64,000 nt of DNA, from the NCBI GenBank assembly GCA_003762875.1, contig RIBL01000006.1, forward strand, positions 1-64,000, read 5' to 3'. The stretch's first letter is position 1. Each line of letters begins with the position of its first letter. This stretch comes from Muribaculaceae bacterium Isolate-110 (HZI) (GTDB lineage Bacteria; Bacteroidota; Bacteroidia; Bacteroidales; Muribaculaceae). Shown piece after piece: positions 16,576 through 24,827 of the stretch. Under the pieces are notes generated by a model that was not told the origin of the DNA, did no database searches, and worked only from the letters and a program-made list of their open reading frames with translations. Both the position numbers and the translations under genes were made by a program.

Positions 16576-17970
16576 CTATTTCTCTGCTCTCCACCAGTCG
16601 AAGTCAAACATCTCGCCTTCCTCGCCCGAGAAGAGGATGTAGAGGTCATGCAGGCCCTCGACCGATTTGTCCTTGGGGGCTGTGAACGGGGCCGACACCT
16701 CGTGCATGGCTCCGCCGTCCTTGGCCGGGTCTACCTCTATCGAAGCGATTACCGGACCGTTGAGGGTGTCGAGTCTGAACTGTATGCACCCCTTGGCCTT
16801 GGCCGCTCCTATTGATGCGACAAATTTCACGGGTGTCTTCTTGCCGAAATCCACCGCGCGCAGTCCGAGCCAGTCACCATTGTTGATTGAGGTGAGATAA
16901 TGCTCGTCGCCGGCGTTGCGGTCGGTCTTGAGTCCGAAGCCGCGGGCCATGGTCTCGGCCTCGACACGGCTATAGGGGTCGAGCGTGCCGGCCGGAGTCC
17001 TGACGCCCTCGCGCGTGAAAGGCATAAACGGCATAGACCCGTCGGGATTGAACGTAAACTCCTCGATGCTCGTGCTGCGGCGAAATCCTCCGCCGTTGGG
17101 CAGGATGCCGTTGTGATAAAACATGAAGTCGCGCCCCTTGAAGTTGATATTGCCGCCATGGATGGTAAAACTGTTCTCGGCCTCGTCCATGATGCGGCCG
17201 CGATATTTCCACGGACCGTTGATATTCTCGGCGGTCGAGTAGGCCATATGTTCGGGCACGCCTCCGGCAGCATAGGCCAGATAATACAAGCCGTTGCGCT
17301 TGGTCACCCACGGGCCCTCCTCATAGCCGGTCTTCATGACGCGCTTGTTGAGTTGCCAGTCATGCTTGAGCACTTTGGGCCCGAAGCAGTCGGGGTCGTT
17401 GAGACCGGGCACCTCCATGACCTCGCTGGCGAGCGACACCATGTCTCTGTTGAGGCGGGCATACCACAGTCCGTTATTGCCCCAGAAAAGATAGGCCTGG
17501 CCGTCATCGTCGATAAATACCGACGGGTCGATATATCCGAACGCACCCGGCACCAGCGGCCGTCCCAGAGCATCCTTGTAAGGGCCGGTCGGACTGTCGG
17601 CCACAGCCACTCCTATGCCGTGGACGTGGCGGGTGGTGTCCTCGGCGCAGATATACCAATACCACTTGCCGTCGCGCTCCACCGCCTGCGAGGCCCAGGC
17701 GTTGTCGCCCTGCTTGGCCCACGCGAATGTGGCTGTGGAGATGGGTGTCCCGCGATAGGTCCAGTTGACCATATCGGTGGTCGAGTAGAGCTGCCAGTCC
17801 TTCATCTTGAAATACTGGGCGTCGTCCTCGTCATGGTCGGTGAAGAGATACACCGTGTCGTTGTGTACAAAAGGTGCAGGGTCGGGGGTAAACCACGTGT
17901 GTATGGCCGGATTCTGTGCCGACGCGCATATCATGCTCATCGATGCGGCGGCGAGTAGCAGGTGTTTCAT
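16576..17970 (-). CDS. GH43 glycosidase with CBM6-like domain
   Basis: A 464-residue secreted enzyme with a signal peptide (cleavage after about CASA). The five-bladed propeller of GH43 covers about residues 20-320. The catalytic residues expected for the family are visible: Asp in TWFTPDPAPFVHND, Asp in GYIDPSVFIDDDGQAYLFWG and Glu in TGYEEGPWVTKRNGLYYLAY. The C-terminal 130 residues (YSRVEAETMARG...DWLGLRAVDFG) look like a CBM6 carbohydrate-binding module. GH43-CBM6 proteins usually remove arabinose from arabinoxylan or cut xylan side chains. No SusC/SusD pair is nearby, so the target glycan is uncertain. Confidence 0.9.
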   Translation of the reverse strand: MKHLLLAAASMSMICASAQNPAIHTWFTPDPAPFVHNDTVYLFTDHDEDDAQYFKMKDWQLYSTTDMVNWTYRGTPISTATFAWAKQGDNAWASQAVERDGKWYWYICAEDTTRHVHGIGVAVADSPTGPYKDALGRPLVPGAFGYIDPSVFIDDDGQAYLFWGNNGLWYARLNRDMVSLASEVMEVPGLNDPDCFGPKVLKHDWQLNKRVMKTGYEEGPWVTKRNGLYYLAYAAGGVPEHMAYSTAENINGPWKYRGRIMDEAENSFTIHGGNINFKGRDFMFYHNGILPNGGGFRRSTSIEEFTFNPDGSMPFMPFTREGVRTPAGTLDPYSRVEAETMARGFGLKTDRNAGDEHYLTSINNGDWLGLRAVDFGKKTPVKFVASIGAAKAKGCIQFRLDTLNGPVIASIEVDPAKDGGAMHEVSAPFTAPKDKSVEGLHDLYILFSGEEGEMFDFDWWRAEK

Positions 17971-17997
17971 GATTTATGAGGTTTTAGATGTATATTG

Positions 17998-18005
17998 CAA
18001 AGTTA
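17998..18005 (-). promoter_or_regulatory. -7 box for the GH43 gene
   Basis: TAACTTTG on the minus strand, 27 bases before the ATG, fits TAnnTTTG. Confidence 0.5.
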
Positions 18006-18143
18006 GTGGTTTGTCATGGTTGTGCTTGCAGACCTGTGTTACATTTTTATTGTTGCGCAGTAGCATGGTGATATGATGACGTCACATTTTTATACACATT
18101 TGTATTTTTGAAGCCAAACATGGCTTGTAATCAAAATATTCAC

Positions 18144-18151
18144 TAACTTTG
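18144..18151 (+). promoter_or_regulatory. -7 box for fabD
   Basis: TAACTTTG lies 44 bases upstream of the fabD ATG. A CTTG at 18124-18127 is slightly closer than the usual 19-base spacing. Confidence 0.55.
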
Positions 18152-18195
18152 CACCCGTGAAAATCTGCAAATAACATTTTAACGCTATATTACAC

Positions 18196-19074
18196 ATGAA
18201 AGCATTTGTATTTCCCGGTCAGGGTGCCCAGTTTGTAGGCATGGGCAAAGACCTCTATGACAATAATCCTGTGGCCAAAGAGATGTTTGAGAAGGCCAAC
18301 GAGATACTCGGATTCCGCATAACCGACCTCATGTTTGAAGGCACTGACGAAGACCTCCGTCAGACCAAGGTTACACAGCCCGCCATTTTCCTCCACTCGG
18401 TGATTCTCGCCAAGACCATGGGCGAAGAGTTTGACCCCTCGATGGTGGCCGGACATTCGCTCGGCGAATTTTCAGCTCTCGTTGCTGCCGGAGCACTCAG
18501 CTTTGAGGACGGTCTCCGCCTCGTGTCGGCCCGCGCACAGGCTATGCAGAAAGCATGCGAAATCAACCCCTCCACAATGGCTGCCGTGCTCGCCCTTCCC
18601 GACGAGAAAGTCGAGGAAATCTGTGCAGGTGTTGACGGCACAGTCGTGTGCGCCAACTACAACTGCCCCGGCCAGCTCGTGATTTCGGGCGAGGTTGAGG
18701 CCATCGACGCAGCTTGCGCCAAACTCCTCGAAGCCGGTGCCAAACGAGCCCTCAAGCTCAAGGTGGGCGGTGGTTTCCACTCCCCCTGCATGGAGCCCGC
18801 CCGCGCAGAGCTCGCCGAAGCCATCGAGCGCACCGACTTCCACACTCCCGCTGTGCCCGTTTATCAGAACGTGGACGCCAAGCCCCACACTGATCCCGCT
18901 GAAATCAAGGCCAACCTCGTGGCACAGCTCACCGCCCCCGTGCGTTGGACTCAGAGCGTGCAAAACATGGTAGCCGACGGTGCCGACGAGTTCATCGAGG
19001 TAGGTCCCGGCAAGGTGCTCCAGGGTCTCGTGGCAAAAATAGCCCGCGGCGTCGCCACCTCAGGCCGTCAGTAA
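18196..19074 (+). CDS. fabD: Malonyl-CoA:ACP transacylase
   Basis: A 292-residue enzyme that loads malonyl groups from CoA onto acyl carrier protein for fatty-acid elongation. The N-terminus FVFPGQGAQFVGMGKDLY forms the oxyanion hole. The nucleophile Ser lies in VAGHSLGEFSALVAAGALS, and the catalytic His in GGGFHSPCMEPA. The ending EVGPGKVLQGLVAKI is typical. Length fits FabD (about 290-310). No other fab genes are adjacent. It is followed by a family B inverted repeat that likely ends the transcript. Confidence 0.95.
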   Translation: MKAFVFPGQGAQFVGMGKDLYDNNPVAKEMFEKANEILGFRITDLMFEGTDEDLRQTKVTQPAIFLHSVILAKTMGEEFDPSMVAGHSLGEFSALVAAGALSFEDGLRLVSARAQAMQKACEINPSTMAAVLALPDEKVEEICAGVDGTVVCANYNCPGQLVISGEVEAIDAACAKLLEAGAKRALKLKVGGGFHSPCMEPARAELAEAIERTDFHTPAVPVYQNVDAKPHTDPAEIKANLVAQLTAPVRWTQSVQNMVADGADEFIEVGPGKVLQGLVAKIARGVATSGRQ

Positions 19075-19094
19075 TATCTCTTAGTAGTTTAAGA

Positions 19095-19197
19095 AGTTAA
19101 AGGAGTTTATAAAGTTAAGATAATAGTTTCAGAGACTGTATCGTCAACAGATACTACCCTCTACACTATTATCTTGACTTTATAAACTCCTTTAACT
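19095..19197. repeat. 33-bp inverted repeat (family B spacer element)
   Basis: Arms 19095-19127 and 19165-19197 are complementary over 33 bp with one G-T exception, around a 37-base loop. Both contain the AAAGGAGTTTATAAAGT motif shared with the spacers at 13945, 38163 and 54216. A run of T follows the right arm. Probably a terminator after fabD. Confidence 0.85.
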
Positions 19198-19255
19198 TTT
19201 TCAACTATAAATTGTTATTACAGTTGAAACAACTGATAATAACACTGCTTATTTT

Positions 19256-20236
19256 ATGACACCTCTATATTCCTCACGCCCTCAATATCCTGCGCGGAGT
19301 TATACCGTGATGACGGCTGTAAAGCCGCGGGTCGGGTCGCCGCTTCGATTTTCACCGCTTACGCTCGACGACGTGCCCCGCATACTACCCTATCTTGGTT
19401 GCTCTACCTCACGCACATGCGATTTCACCGTAGGCGGTCTGCTCATGTGGGCCGGATATTTCAATTACACCTACGCCATCCACAATGATACACTATATAT
19501 AAAAGGTGTCACCGAGGACGATGTCACACGTCCGGCCTTCTCTCTGCCTGTCGGCAAGGCACCACTGCATGAATCCGTGGCATTGCTGCGGGATTACTGC
19601 CGTGACAGCGGATGCATGCCGCTCGTATTCTCGGCCGTGCCCGAAGAGTATGTCGGCCCCCTGCGCGAACTCGGCGCGACTCAAGTAACCCCGCTTGACG
19701 ATTGGGGCGACTATCTCTATGACGCCCAAGCCCTCGCCTCGCTCTCGGGCAAGAAACTCGGCAAAAAGCGCAACCACGTCAACCGTTTCTTCGCCGATAA
19801 CCCCGGCTACAGTTTCGAGCCGTTGACATCCGCCAATCTCGACGCTGTTACAGCCTTTTACCGCGACACACATCTGCCCCTCTCCAAACCGGCCCTTGCC
19901 GACGTGGAGCGCGAACAGGTGATGCACGTGCTCGCCCACCTCGACCGATACGGATTTGAGGGAGCGGTGCTCTCCACCCCCGCCGACGGCATTGTGGCCT
20001 TCACGCTCGGCGAAGTGATAGGCGACACCCTCTACGTGCATATCGAAAAGATGAACCACCTCGTCAACGGCGCGGGCGAGACCGTCAACAAGCTCTTTGC
20101 CGAACTCATGACAGGCCATCATCCCGAGGTGCGCTACATCAACCGCGAGGAAGATGTTGGCGACCCAGGCCTGCGCCACGCCAAAGAGTCATATCACCCC
20201 CTCCGCATCCTCGCCAAATACAACGTCACGATGTGA
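19256..20236 (+). CDS. DUF2156 family protein (GNAT-like acyl/aminoacyl transferase fold)
   Basis: A 326-residue soluble protein. The second half shows the DUF2156 pattern: LGKKRNHVNRFF around residues 165-176, and near the end YINREEDVGDPGLRHAKESY. This family is related to the C-terminal catalytic domain of MprF, which moves aminoacyl groups onto lipids, and to FemAB-like GNAT enzymes. Here there is no membrane part, so the acceptor is unknown. An alternative ATG at 19310 would remove 18 residues that show no conservation I recognise. It is convergent with the propeller gene, leaving an 8-base gap. Confidence 0.8.
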   Translation: MTPLYSSRPQYPARSYTVMTAVKPRVGSPLRFSPLTLDDVPRILPYLGCSTSRTCDFTVGGLLMWAGYFNYTYAIHNDTLYIKGVTEDDVTRPAFSLPVGKAPLHESVALLRDYCRDSGCMPLVFSAVPEEYVGPLRELGATQVTPLDDWGDYLYDAQALASLSGKKLGKKRNHVNRFFADNPGYSFEPLTSANLDAVTAFYRDTHLPLSKPALADVEREQVMHVLAHLDRYGFEGAVLSTPADGIVAFTLGEVIGDTLYVHIEKMNHLVNGAGETVNKLFAELMTGHHPEVRYINREEDVGDPGLRHAKESYHPLRILAKYNVTM

Positions 20237-20244
20237 TGACGTGG

Positions 20245-22017
20245 CTATTCAAGCAGCGTCACCGTCCAGCCATCGGCATGTTTGCTTATGAAATAAGGCT
20301 CTACCTGACCGTCATGCGTGCGTCTCAGCCCATATCCCATACGGTGTTCGCCGTCTGTCGGTGATGGGTAGCTATATGTTGAGCGGTTGCCTGTCATGCG
20401 GTCAATGATTATGTAGCGGTATTCTTCAAGATCCGGCCTTTCAAAAGCATCGCTGCATAGTCTCATCAGGCAGTGTATGTGTCTTTTGTCAGCCTTGATG
20501 TCAACGAGTTTTCGACTCAGATAAGGCTCGGCCAGAGAATTGCAGTTATAGGTGTAAAAATCGGTCGTGTCGGGGGTGGCAAATTTACTTATATCAATGT
20601 CAAAGGCCGAATAATCACGGCGGCAATCAGCGCAGTCGAGGCTTTCTCGGGGAGAGATATACACACTTCCGTCGTAAGCCGAGGCATATACGGCCTCGTC
20701 GCCATAGGAGTCAAACAGCATGTCGGCAAATGAATAGCCGGTCTTGGTCTTTTTGGCGAAACTCGGTAATGCTCCGAATCGGTAAAGTATCGTTCCGTCC
20801 TGTTTGTCAAACGATGCAAGTGCCGGCTGCGAGTAACAATCGTAAAACTCATCGTTGAACGGATTGCTCTCTGCATCGTGCATATAATCCTCTTTGTCAT
20901 AAATCAGAGGCCATGTGAGCCTTTGGACGCCAACAACAATATCATCGCCATTACTTTTCATATAGAAATGAGGATAGAAAAACTTATCCTCGTAATCATA
21001 ATTGAGTGGGATTAGCTCTGAACGGGTGGAGTCGGTCAATGACTTGACGAGATAACAGGGTTTGTTGCGATAATTTATGCCGTTGTTTGCGTCCATCCAC
21101 AATTCAGGCAGAGAATAGGGAATGCCTATTTTGTCACTGTCAATGACAAACGGTTGCAAGGCTATGTTCTTGAGTTGATTGGATATGAGCATTTTGTTGT
21201 AATATTCAGCCGGGATGTCGGCGAATGTAGCAGCCTGAGTCGAATCTACTTCAAGGGTCGAGATGAAATGCCAGCCTCGGGCATTGTCAATCGCGAAATG
21301 ATAGGCGACTTCGGCAAGTTTGTCGTTCCATATCAGATTATTGCCGTGAAACAGTGGCTGATATATTATTTCCGACATTATCGTCGGAGCTGTCAGAGTG
21401 TCGAGATGATAAGATTCCTTGGTGACAAGGTTTCCGGCGAGATGTTCGGTGACCGGTTGGCGACGGTACGAACCGGCCGGAAACCGATAGGCCTCCTTTT
21501 TGTCTCTATACAGATTGAGTTCCTTGAAAAAGGCCGGCGAAACATTGTCGGCATTGCTTCCCACAATCAGTTCGCCGGTCCTGATATTGAATTTCAGAAT
21601 ATATCCGACATGAAGATAGCCCGGACTGAACGATAGAAATTTGTCAAATGCTTCAGTGGTGTCAAAAATATAATGGTCGGTTTTGATGTCATATTTGTTG
21701 ATATAGGCTTTGGCCATTACCGAATCGGGATATACGGCAATCAGTACGGATGGTTTGTCGGTATATGTCTTTATGCTGCGGTCTATCTCATTGAGAAATC
21801 CATCACAGCGCGGACAATTAGCCGGGCGGAATATAGTGGCATATATAGTGTCGCACTCAACCGGCAGACCTTTAAAAAAAGCAATGGCGTCAGATTCAGA
21901 CCCGGGAATCTGACGCACCATTAGTCCATGATCCGCCGACGTGTCAACCAATCCCTTGGCCGTGGCTGAAATGTATACACATGATATAAGGGAGAGGAGG
22001 AAAAGTCGGATATTCAT
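20245..22017 (-). CDS. Secreted protein with thioredoxin-like N-terminus and propeller-like body
   Basis: A 590-residue exported protein (signal peptide about residues 1-20). Residues about 50-165 look like a thioredoxin-fold segment: ATIFRPANCPRCDGFLNEID has a CxxC at the expected place, followed by a strand and helix pattern and a HVGYILKFNIRTGELI stretch. The rest (about 200-590) is beta-rich with repeating Tyr/Asp-rich strands that recall six-bladed propellers of the BF3164/DUF4221 kind in Bacteroidota. I do not recognise the whole family. It is followed upstream by a small secreted protein gene 11 bases away on the same strand, so they likely form an operon. Base composition is more AT-rich than its neighbours. 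Confidence 0.55.
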   Translation of the reverse strand: MNIRLFLLSLISCVYISATAKGLVDTSADHGLMVRQIPGSESDAIAFFKGLPVECDTIYATIFRPANCPRCDGFLNEIDRSIKTYTDKPSVLIAVYPDSVMAKAYINKYDIKTDHYIFDTTEAFDKFLSFSPGYLHVGYILKFNIRTGELIVGSNADNVSPAFFKELNLYRDKKEAYRFPAGSYRRQPVTEHLAGNLVTKESYHLDTLTAPTIMSEIIYQPLFHGNNLIWNDKLAEVAYHFAIDNARGWHFISTLEVDSTQAATFADIPAEYYNKMLISNQLKNIALQPFVIDSDKIGIPYSLPELWMDANNGINYRNKPCYLVKSLTDSTRSELIPLNYDYEDKFFYPHFYMKSNGDDIVVGVQRLTWPLIYDKEDYMHDAESNPFNDEFYDCYSQPALASFDKQDGTILYRFGALPSFAKKTKTGYSFADMLFDSYGDEAVYASAYDGSVYISPRESLDCADCRRDYSAFDIDISKFATPDTTDFYTYNCNSLAEPYLSRKLVDIKADKRHIHCLMRLCSDAFERPDLEEYRYIIIDRMTGNRSTYSYPSPTDGEHRMGYGLRRTHDGQVEPYFISKHADGWTVTLLE

Positions 22018-22028
22018 AATCGTGATGG

Positions 22029-22394
22029 TTATAAATTCACTTCTTCAACTTGACCGTTTGAAGGAAGTGTTGCTATGGTTTCCTCAATTATCTCGGAGGG
22101 GGTTGAGGTTACGATATCCTTGTATACAGCTTTTGTTTTTCCGTTGCTGTCTTTAATGATAGTTGTAACAATGCTTTTGCCATTCATAGACATGATGTTT
22201 GTTACAATTTCAGCACATTTTCTAATGGTTGCTCCTTTACATGGGTTATTGGGGTTTGTGCTTGCTTCTGATCCCCAATAGGTTGTGACTGTGCCGGGGT
22301 TAGGGAGTTTGCCGTTATCGTTGTCTTCGCGTTCTGCATACGACATTGCGGGAATAGCAATCATCGCAAATAAACATAAAAATGTTTTTTTCAT
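22029..22394 (-). CDS. Small secreted protein with two cysteines
   Basis: A 121-residue protein with a clear signal peptide (MKKTFLCLFAMIAIPAMSYA, cleaved near residue 20). The mature part has PNNPCKGATIRKCAE, two Cys eight residues apart, and a Thr/Ser-rich C-terminus. It lies 11 bases before the thioredoxin-like/propeller gene and is probably cotranscribed. In Bacteroidota, small Cys-containing exported peptides (for example the NVEALA type) often neighbour propeller proteins, but this one lacks the NVEALA motif. Function unknown. Confidence 0.65.
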   Translation of the reverse strand: MKKTFLCLFAMIAIPAMSYAEREDNDNGKLPNPGTVTTYWGSEASTNPNNPCKGATIRKCAEIVTNIMSMNGKSIVTTIIKDSNGKTKAVYKDIVTSTPSEIIEETIATLPSNGQVEEVNL

Positions 22395-22851
22395 AAGTGA
22401 TAGAATAATAGTAAAAACTGTTTGTTATGGGTCTTAATTATTTAACGAAATATGGTGTGATTTTGTTTAATTTTTTTGTAATTTTTTTAAAATATAATAT
22501 TTGTGGGTGAATTTATCGCGCATCATATTTAGAGAGGTTGAGGTGATAGGTCTCGTGTGTGCAAATTGTTTTGTTAGAAATAAAGGCCTATAAAGTGGTG
22601 CGCAGCCATGATGTAAAACGATTGTCCGTAGTATGTGTCACACCCCGTCAACAAGATGTCCCGACTGTGCGCCGGTGTGGTAGTAGTCTGGTACACAGAA
22701 GTGTATCGACGATCCCCGTCGACAGGATGTCCCGACAGGGACATCAGGAGATTGATAGCCGTAAGCACCCTGAGCCTGGAAGGCTCAGGGTGCTTACGGA
22801 AAAAGAAATGTGTGTGGGAGATGTCTGAAAGACATCTTGTTACATCCGGGG
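22395..22851. other. Intergenic region with several short hairpins
   Basis: No gene is seen in these 457 bases. The first 160 are very AT-rich and should contain the promoter of the small secreted protein. From 22650 there are several inverted repeats built partly on GATGTC: GATGTCCC/GGGACATC at 22728-22747, AGATGTC/GACATCT at 22818-22836, and the long stem 22759-22799. Confidence 0.6.
22759..22799. repeat. 18-bp perfect hairpin
   Basis: CCGTAAGCACCCTGAGCC (22759-22776) pairs perfectly with 22782-22799 around a 5-base loop. It lies about 50 bases after the MATE gene. There is no T-run in either direction, only an A-run on its plus-strand 3' side, so it is not a standard terminator. Confidence 0.7.
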
Positions 22852-24225
22852 TCAGGCAACAGCCTCCTTAGGGGTATTACGGCTGAGGCGGCGTATGTCG
22901 CGACGGATGCGGAGTATCATGAGCAGGGCCGCCGCCGTCAGTCCGAAAAAGAAACTGAGGTAAAGACCCGACGGGCCCATGCCGAGAGTGAATGCCAGCA
23001 GATAGCCTAAAGGGAGGTTGAGCAGCCAATAGGAAATAAAAGCGATAGGCATGATGATCTTGACATCCTGAAGGCCGCGGAGTATACCGACCGAAACGTT
23101 TTGCAGACCGTCCGAGAGCTGATAGAGCGACGCGAAGATGAGAAGGTCGGAAGCTATGGCGATGACCTCGGCGTTGGTGGTAAATATGGTCGGGATGATA
23201 TGGCGCAGAGTGATGAAAAAGAGGGCTGTAAAAGTATTCCATACCAGCACGAGATGATAGGAGGCCTTGGCCGCGAGGGCAAGCTGCCCGATGTCGCGGC
23301 GGCCGAAGCAGTGCGACACGCGTATGGTCGTAGCCGCTCCGATGGATATGACTATCATGAAGGCACAATTTCCGAGAGTGTTGCTTATCTGATTGGCACT
23401 CATGGCTTCTTTGCCAAACCATCCCATCATTATGCCTATACCCACAAAAGCCGACGACTCAAGAAACATCTGCATGGATATAGGCAGACCTATCTGGAGC
23501 AGATGGCGCACACTCTGGCGTGAGAAGTGGCGCATGGAGAAGTCGCGCAGATACTTACGGTAGCACGGATAGTAGACAAAATAGATGAATATCAGTATCG
23601 GCGCGCTGATGCGGGCCACGAGTGTGGCGAGTCCGGCACCCTCCGTGCCCATTTCGGCAAAGCCTAAGTGGCCGTAGATAAACACCCAGTTGAGTAAGCA
23701 GTTGCAGATGTTGGCCACGATGGTGACGTAGAGCTCGGCGCGAGTGTTGCCCACACCCTCGAGAAACTGCTTGAAGGAGAAGAATATCATCATGAACGGC
23801 ATGCTGAGCGAGAGCATGCGGTAGTAGGGAATGGCCATGTCGACTATCTCTTCGGGCTGTCCGAGGTGATAGAGCAGCGGCGTGGTGGCATATTGCAGCA
23901 CCGTAATCATGATGCCGAGCAGGAGATAAAACACCATGCCGTTCTGCAGCAGGGCCGAGGAGCGTTTTCTGTCGCCCTGCACGTAAAGCTCGCCGATGAG
24001 CGGGGTCATGCCCATGGCCACGCCTATGGTGGCGATAAACAGTATGAAGAAGACCATGCCGCCAAACGATACGGCGGCCAGCGGTTCGGGATTGTCGCCT
24101 CCGTATTGTCCGACCATGAGGTTGTCGGCTACCTGTGTGAGTATCTGCCCGAGCTGTGTGAGCACGATGGGGAAGGCCAGCGCGAGGTTGCTGCGGTATT
24201 GTTGCTTGTATCTGTTGAAAAACAT
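22852..24225 (-). CDS. MATE family efflux transporter
   Basis: A 457-residue membrane protein with about 12 transmembrane segments in two bundles. Typical MATE features are FPIVLTQLGQILTQVADNLMVGQYG in helix 1 and a matching LPISMQMFLESSAFVGIGIMMGWFG at the start of the second half. Such carriers export cationic drugs, dyes or metabolites using sodium or proton gradients; the substrate cannot be predicted. The next gene on the same strand starts about 95 bases downstream of the phosphodiesterase stop, so an independent promoter is likely. Confidence 0.93.
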   Translation of the reverse strand: MFFNRYKQQYRSNLALAFPIVLTQLGQILTQVADNLMVGQYGGDNPEPLAAVSFGGMVFFILFIATIGVAMGMTPLIGELYVQGDRKRSSALLQNGMVFYLLLGIMITVLQYATTPLLYHLGQPEEIVDMAIPYYRMLSLSMPFMMIFFSFKQFLEGVGNTRAELYVTIVANICNCLLNWVFIYGHLGFAEMGTEGAGLATLVARISAPILIFIYFVYYPCYRKYLRDFSMRHFSRQSVRHLLQIGLPISMQMFLESSAFVGIGIMMGWFGKEAMSANQISNTLGNCAFMIVISIGAATTIRVSHCFGRRDIGQLALAAKASYHLVLVWNTFTALFFITLRHIIPTIFTTNAEVIAIASDLLIFASLYQLSDGLQNVSVGILRGLQDVKIIMPIAFISYWLLNLPLGYLLAFTLGMGPSGLYLSFFFGLTAAALLMILRIRRDIRRLSRNTPKEAVA

Positions 24226-24320
24226 AAGGTTGGGATGATTGGAATTGGAGTCGGTGACAGATTGGTGGGGGGAGATTGATGATTGGACCGGCGTGATGTG
24301 CCGTGATGAGGACGCGGCGG

Positions 24321-24827
24321 CTATCGGTCGGAGCGGCGGCCCAGTTCGATGACCTCAAGCCCCGTGATAGAGCCGGCGTCGAGGGTGAGGCGCACGAGTG
24401 TCCTCACCTGTTGCCATCCGTGATAGCCGGCAGCTCCGGGATTGACGTGCAGCAGGTCGAGACGGTGGTCGGGCATGACCTTGAGTATGTGGCTGTGGCC
24501 GCTGACGAAGAGCTTGACGCGGTTGCGCCGCAGATTGCTCTCGACGCCCGGGGCATAGCGTCCGGGATAACCGCCTATGTGGGTGAGCCATACGCGCACA
24601 CCCTCGGTCTCGAAGCATAGATATTCGGGACAGCGGCGTGTCACGGTGCCGTGGTCGATGTTGCCGCTCACGGCCCTGACCACGGGGGCTATCTCTTCGA
24701 GCCGCTCTATGATGGAGATGTCGCCGACGTCACCGGCGTGCCATATCTCGTCACAGTCGGCGAAATGTGAGGCGTAGCGGTCGTCCCAGCATGAATGTGT
24801 GTCGGAAAGAAGACCTATGCGTTTCAT
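24321..24827 (-). CDS. YfcE/MJ0936-type metallophosphoesterase
   Basis: A 168-residue phosphodiesterase of the calcineurin-like superfamily. Metal ligands are visible in the usual order: LLSDTHSCWDD (Asp and His), WHAGDVGD (Asp), SGNIDHGT (Asn) and FVSGHSHILKV with HVNPGAA (His residues). Proteins of this group cleave phosphodiester bonds in small molecules in vitro; the natural substrate is open. It overlaps the preceding glycosidase gene by 4 bases (ATGA), so it is translationally coupled to it. Confidence 0.92.
   Translation of the reverse strand: MKRIGLLSDTHSCWDDRYASHFADCDEIWHAGDVGDISIIERLEEIAPVVRAVSGNIDHGTVTRRCPEYLCFETEGVRVWLTHIGGYPGRYAPGVESNLRRNRVKLFVSGHSHILKVMPDHRLDLLHVNPGAAGYHGWQQVRTLVRLTLDAGSITGLEVIELGRRSDR

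Noticed and set aside
16900-17958. 352-codon open frame opposite the GH43 gene
   Set aside because: Shadow frame; the minus strand has the signal peptide and all three GH43 catalytic residues.
22759-22799. Rho-independent terminator of the MATE gene
   Set aside because: The stem is perfect but no T-run follows in either direction.
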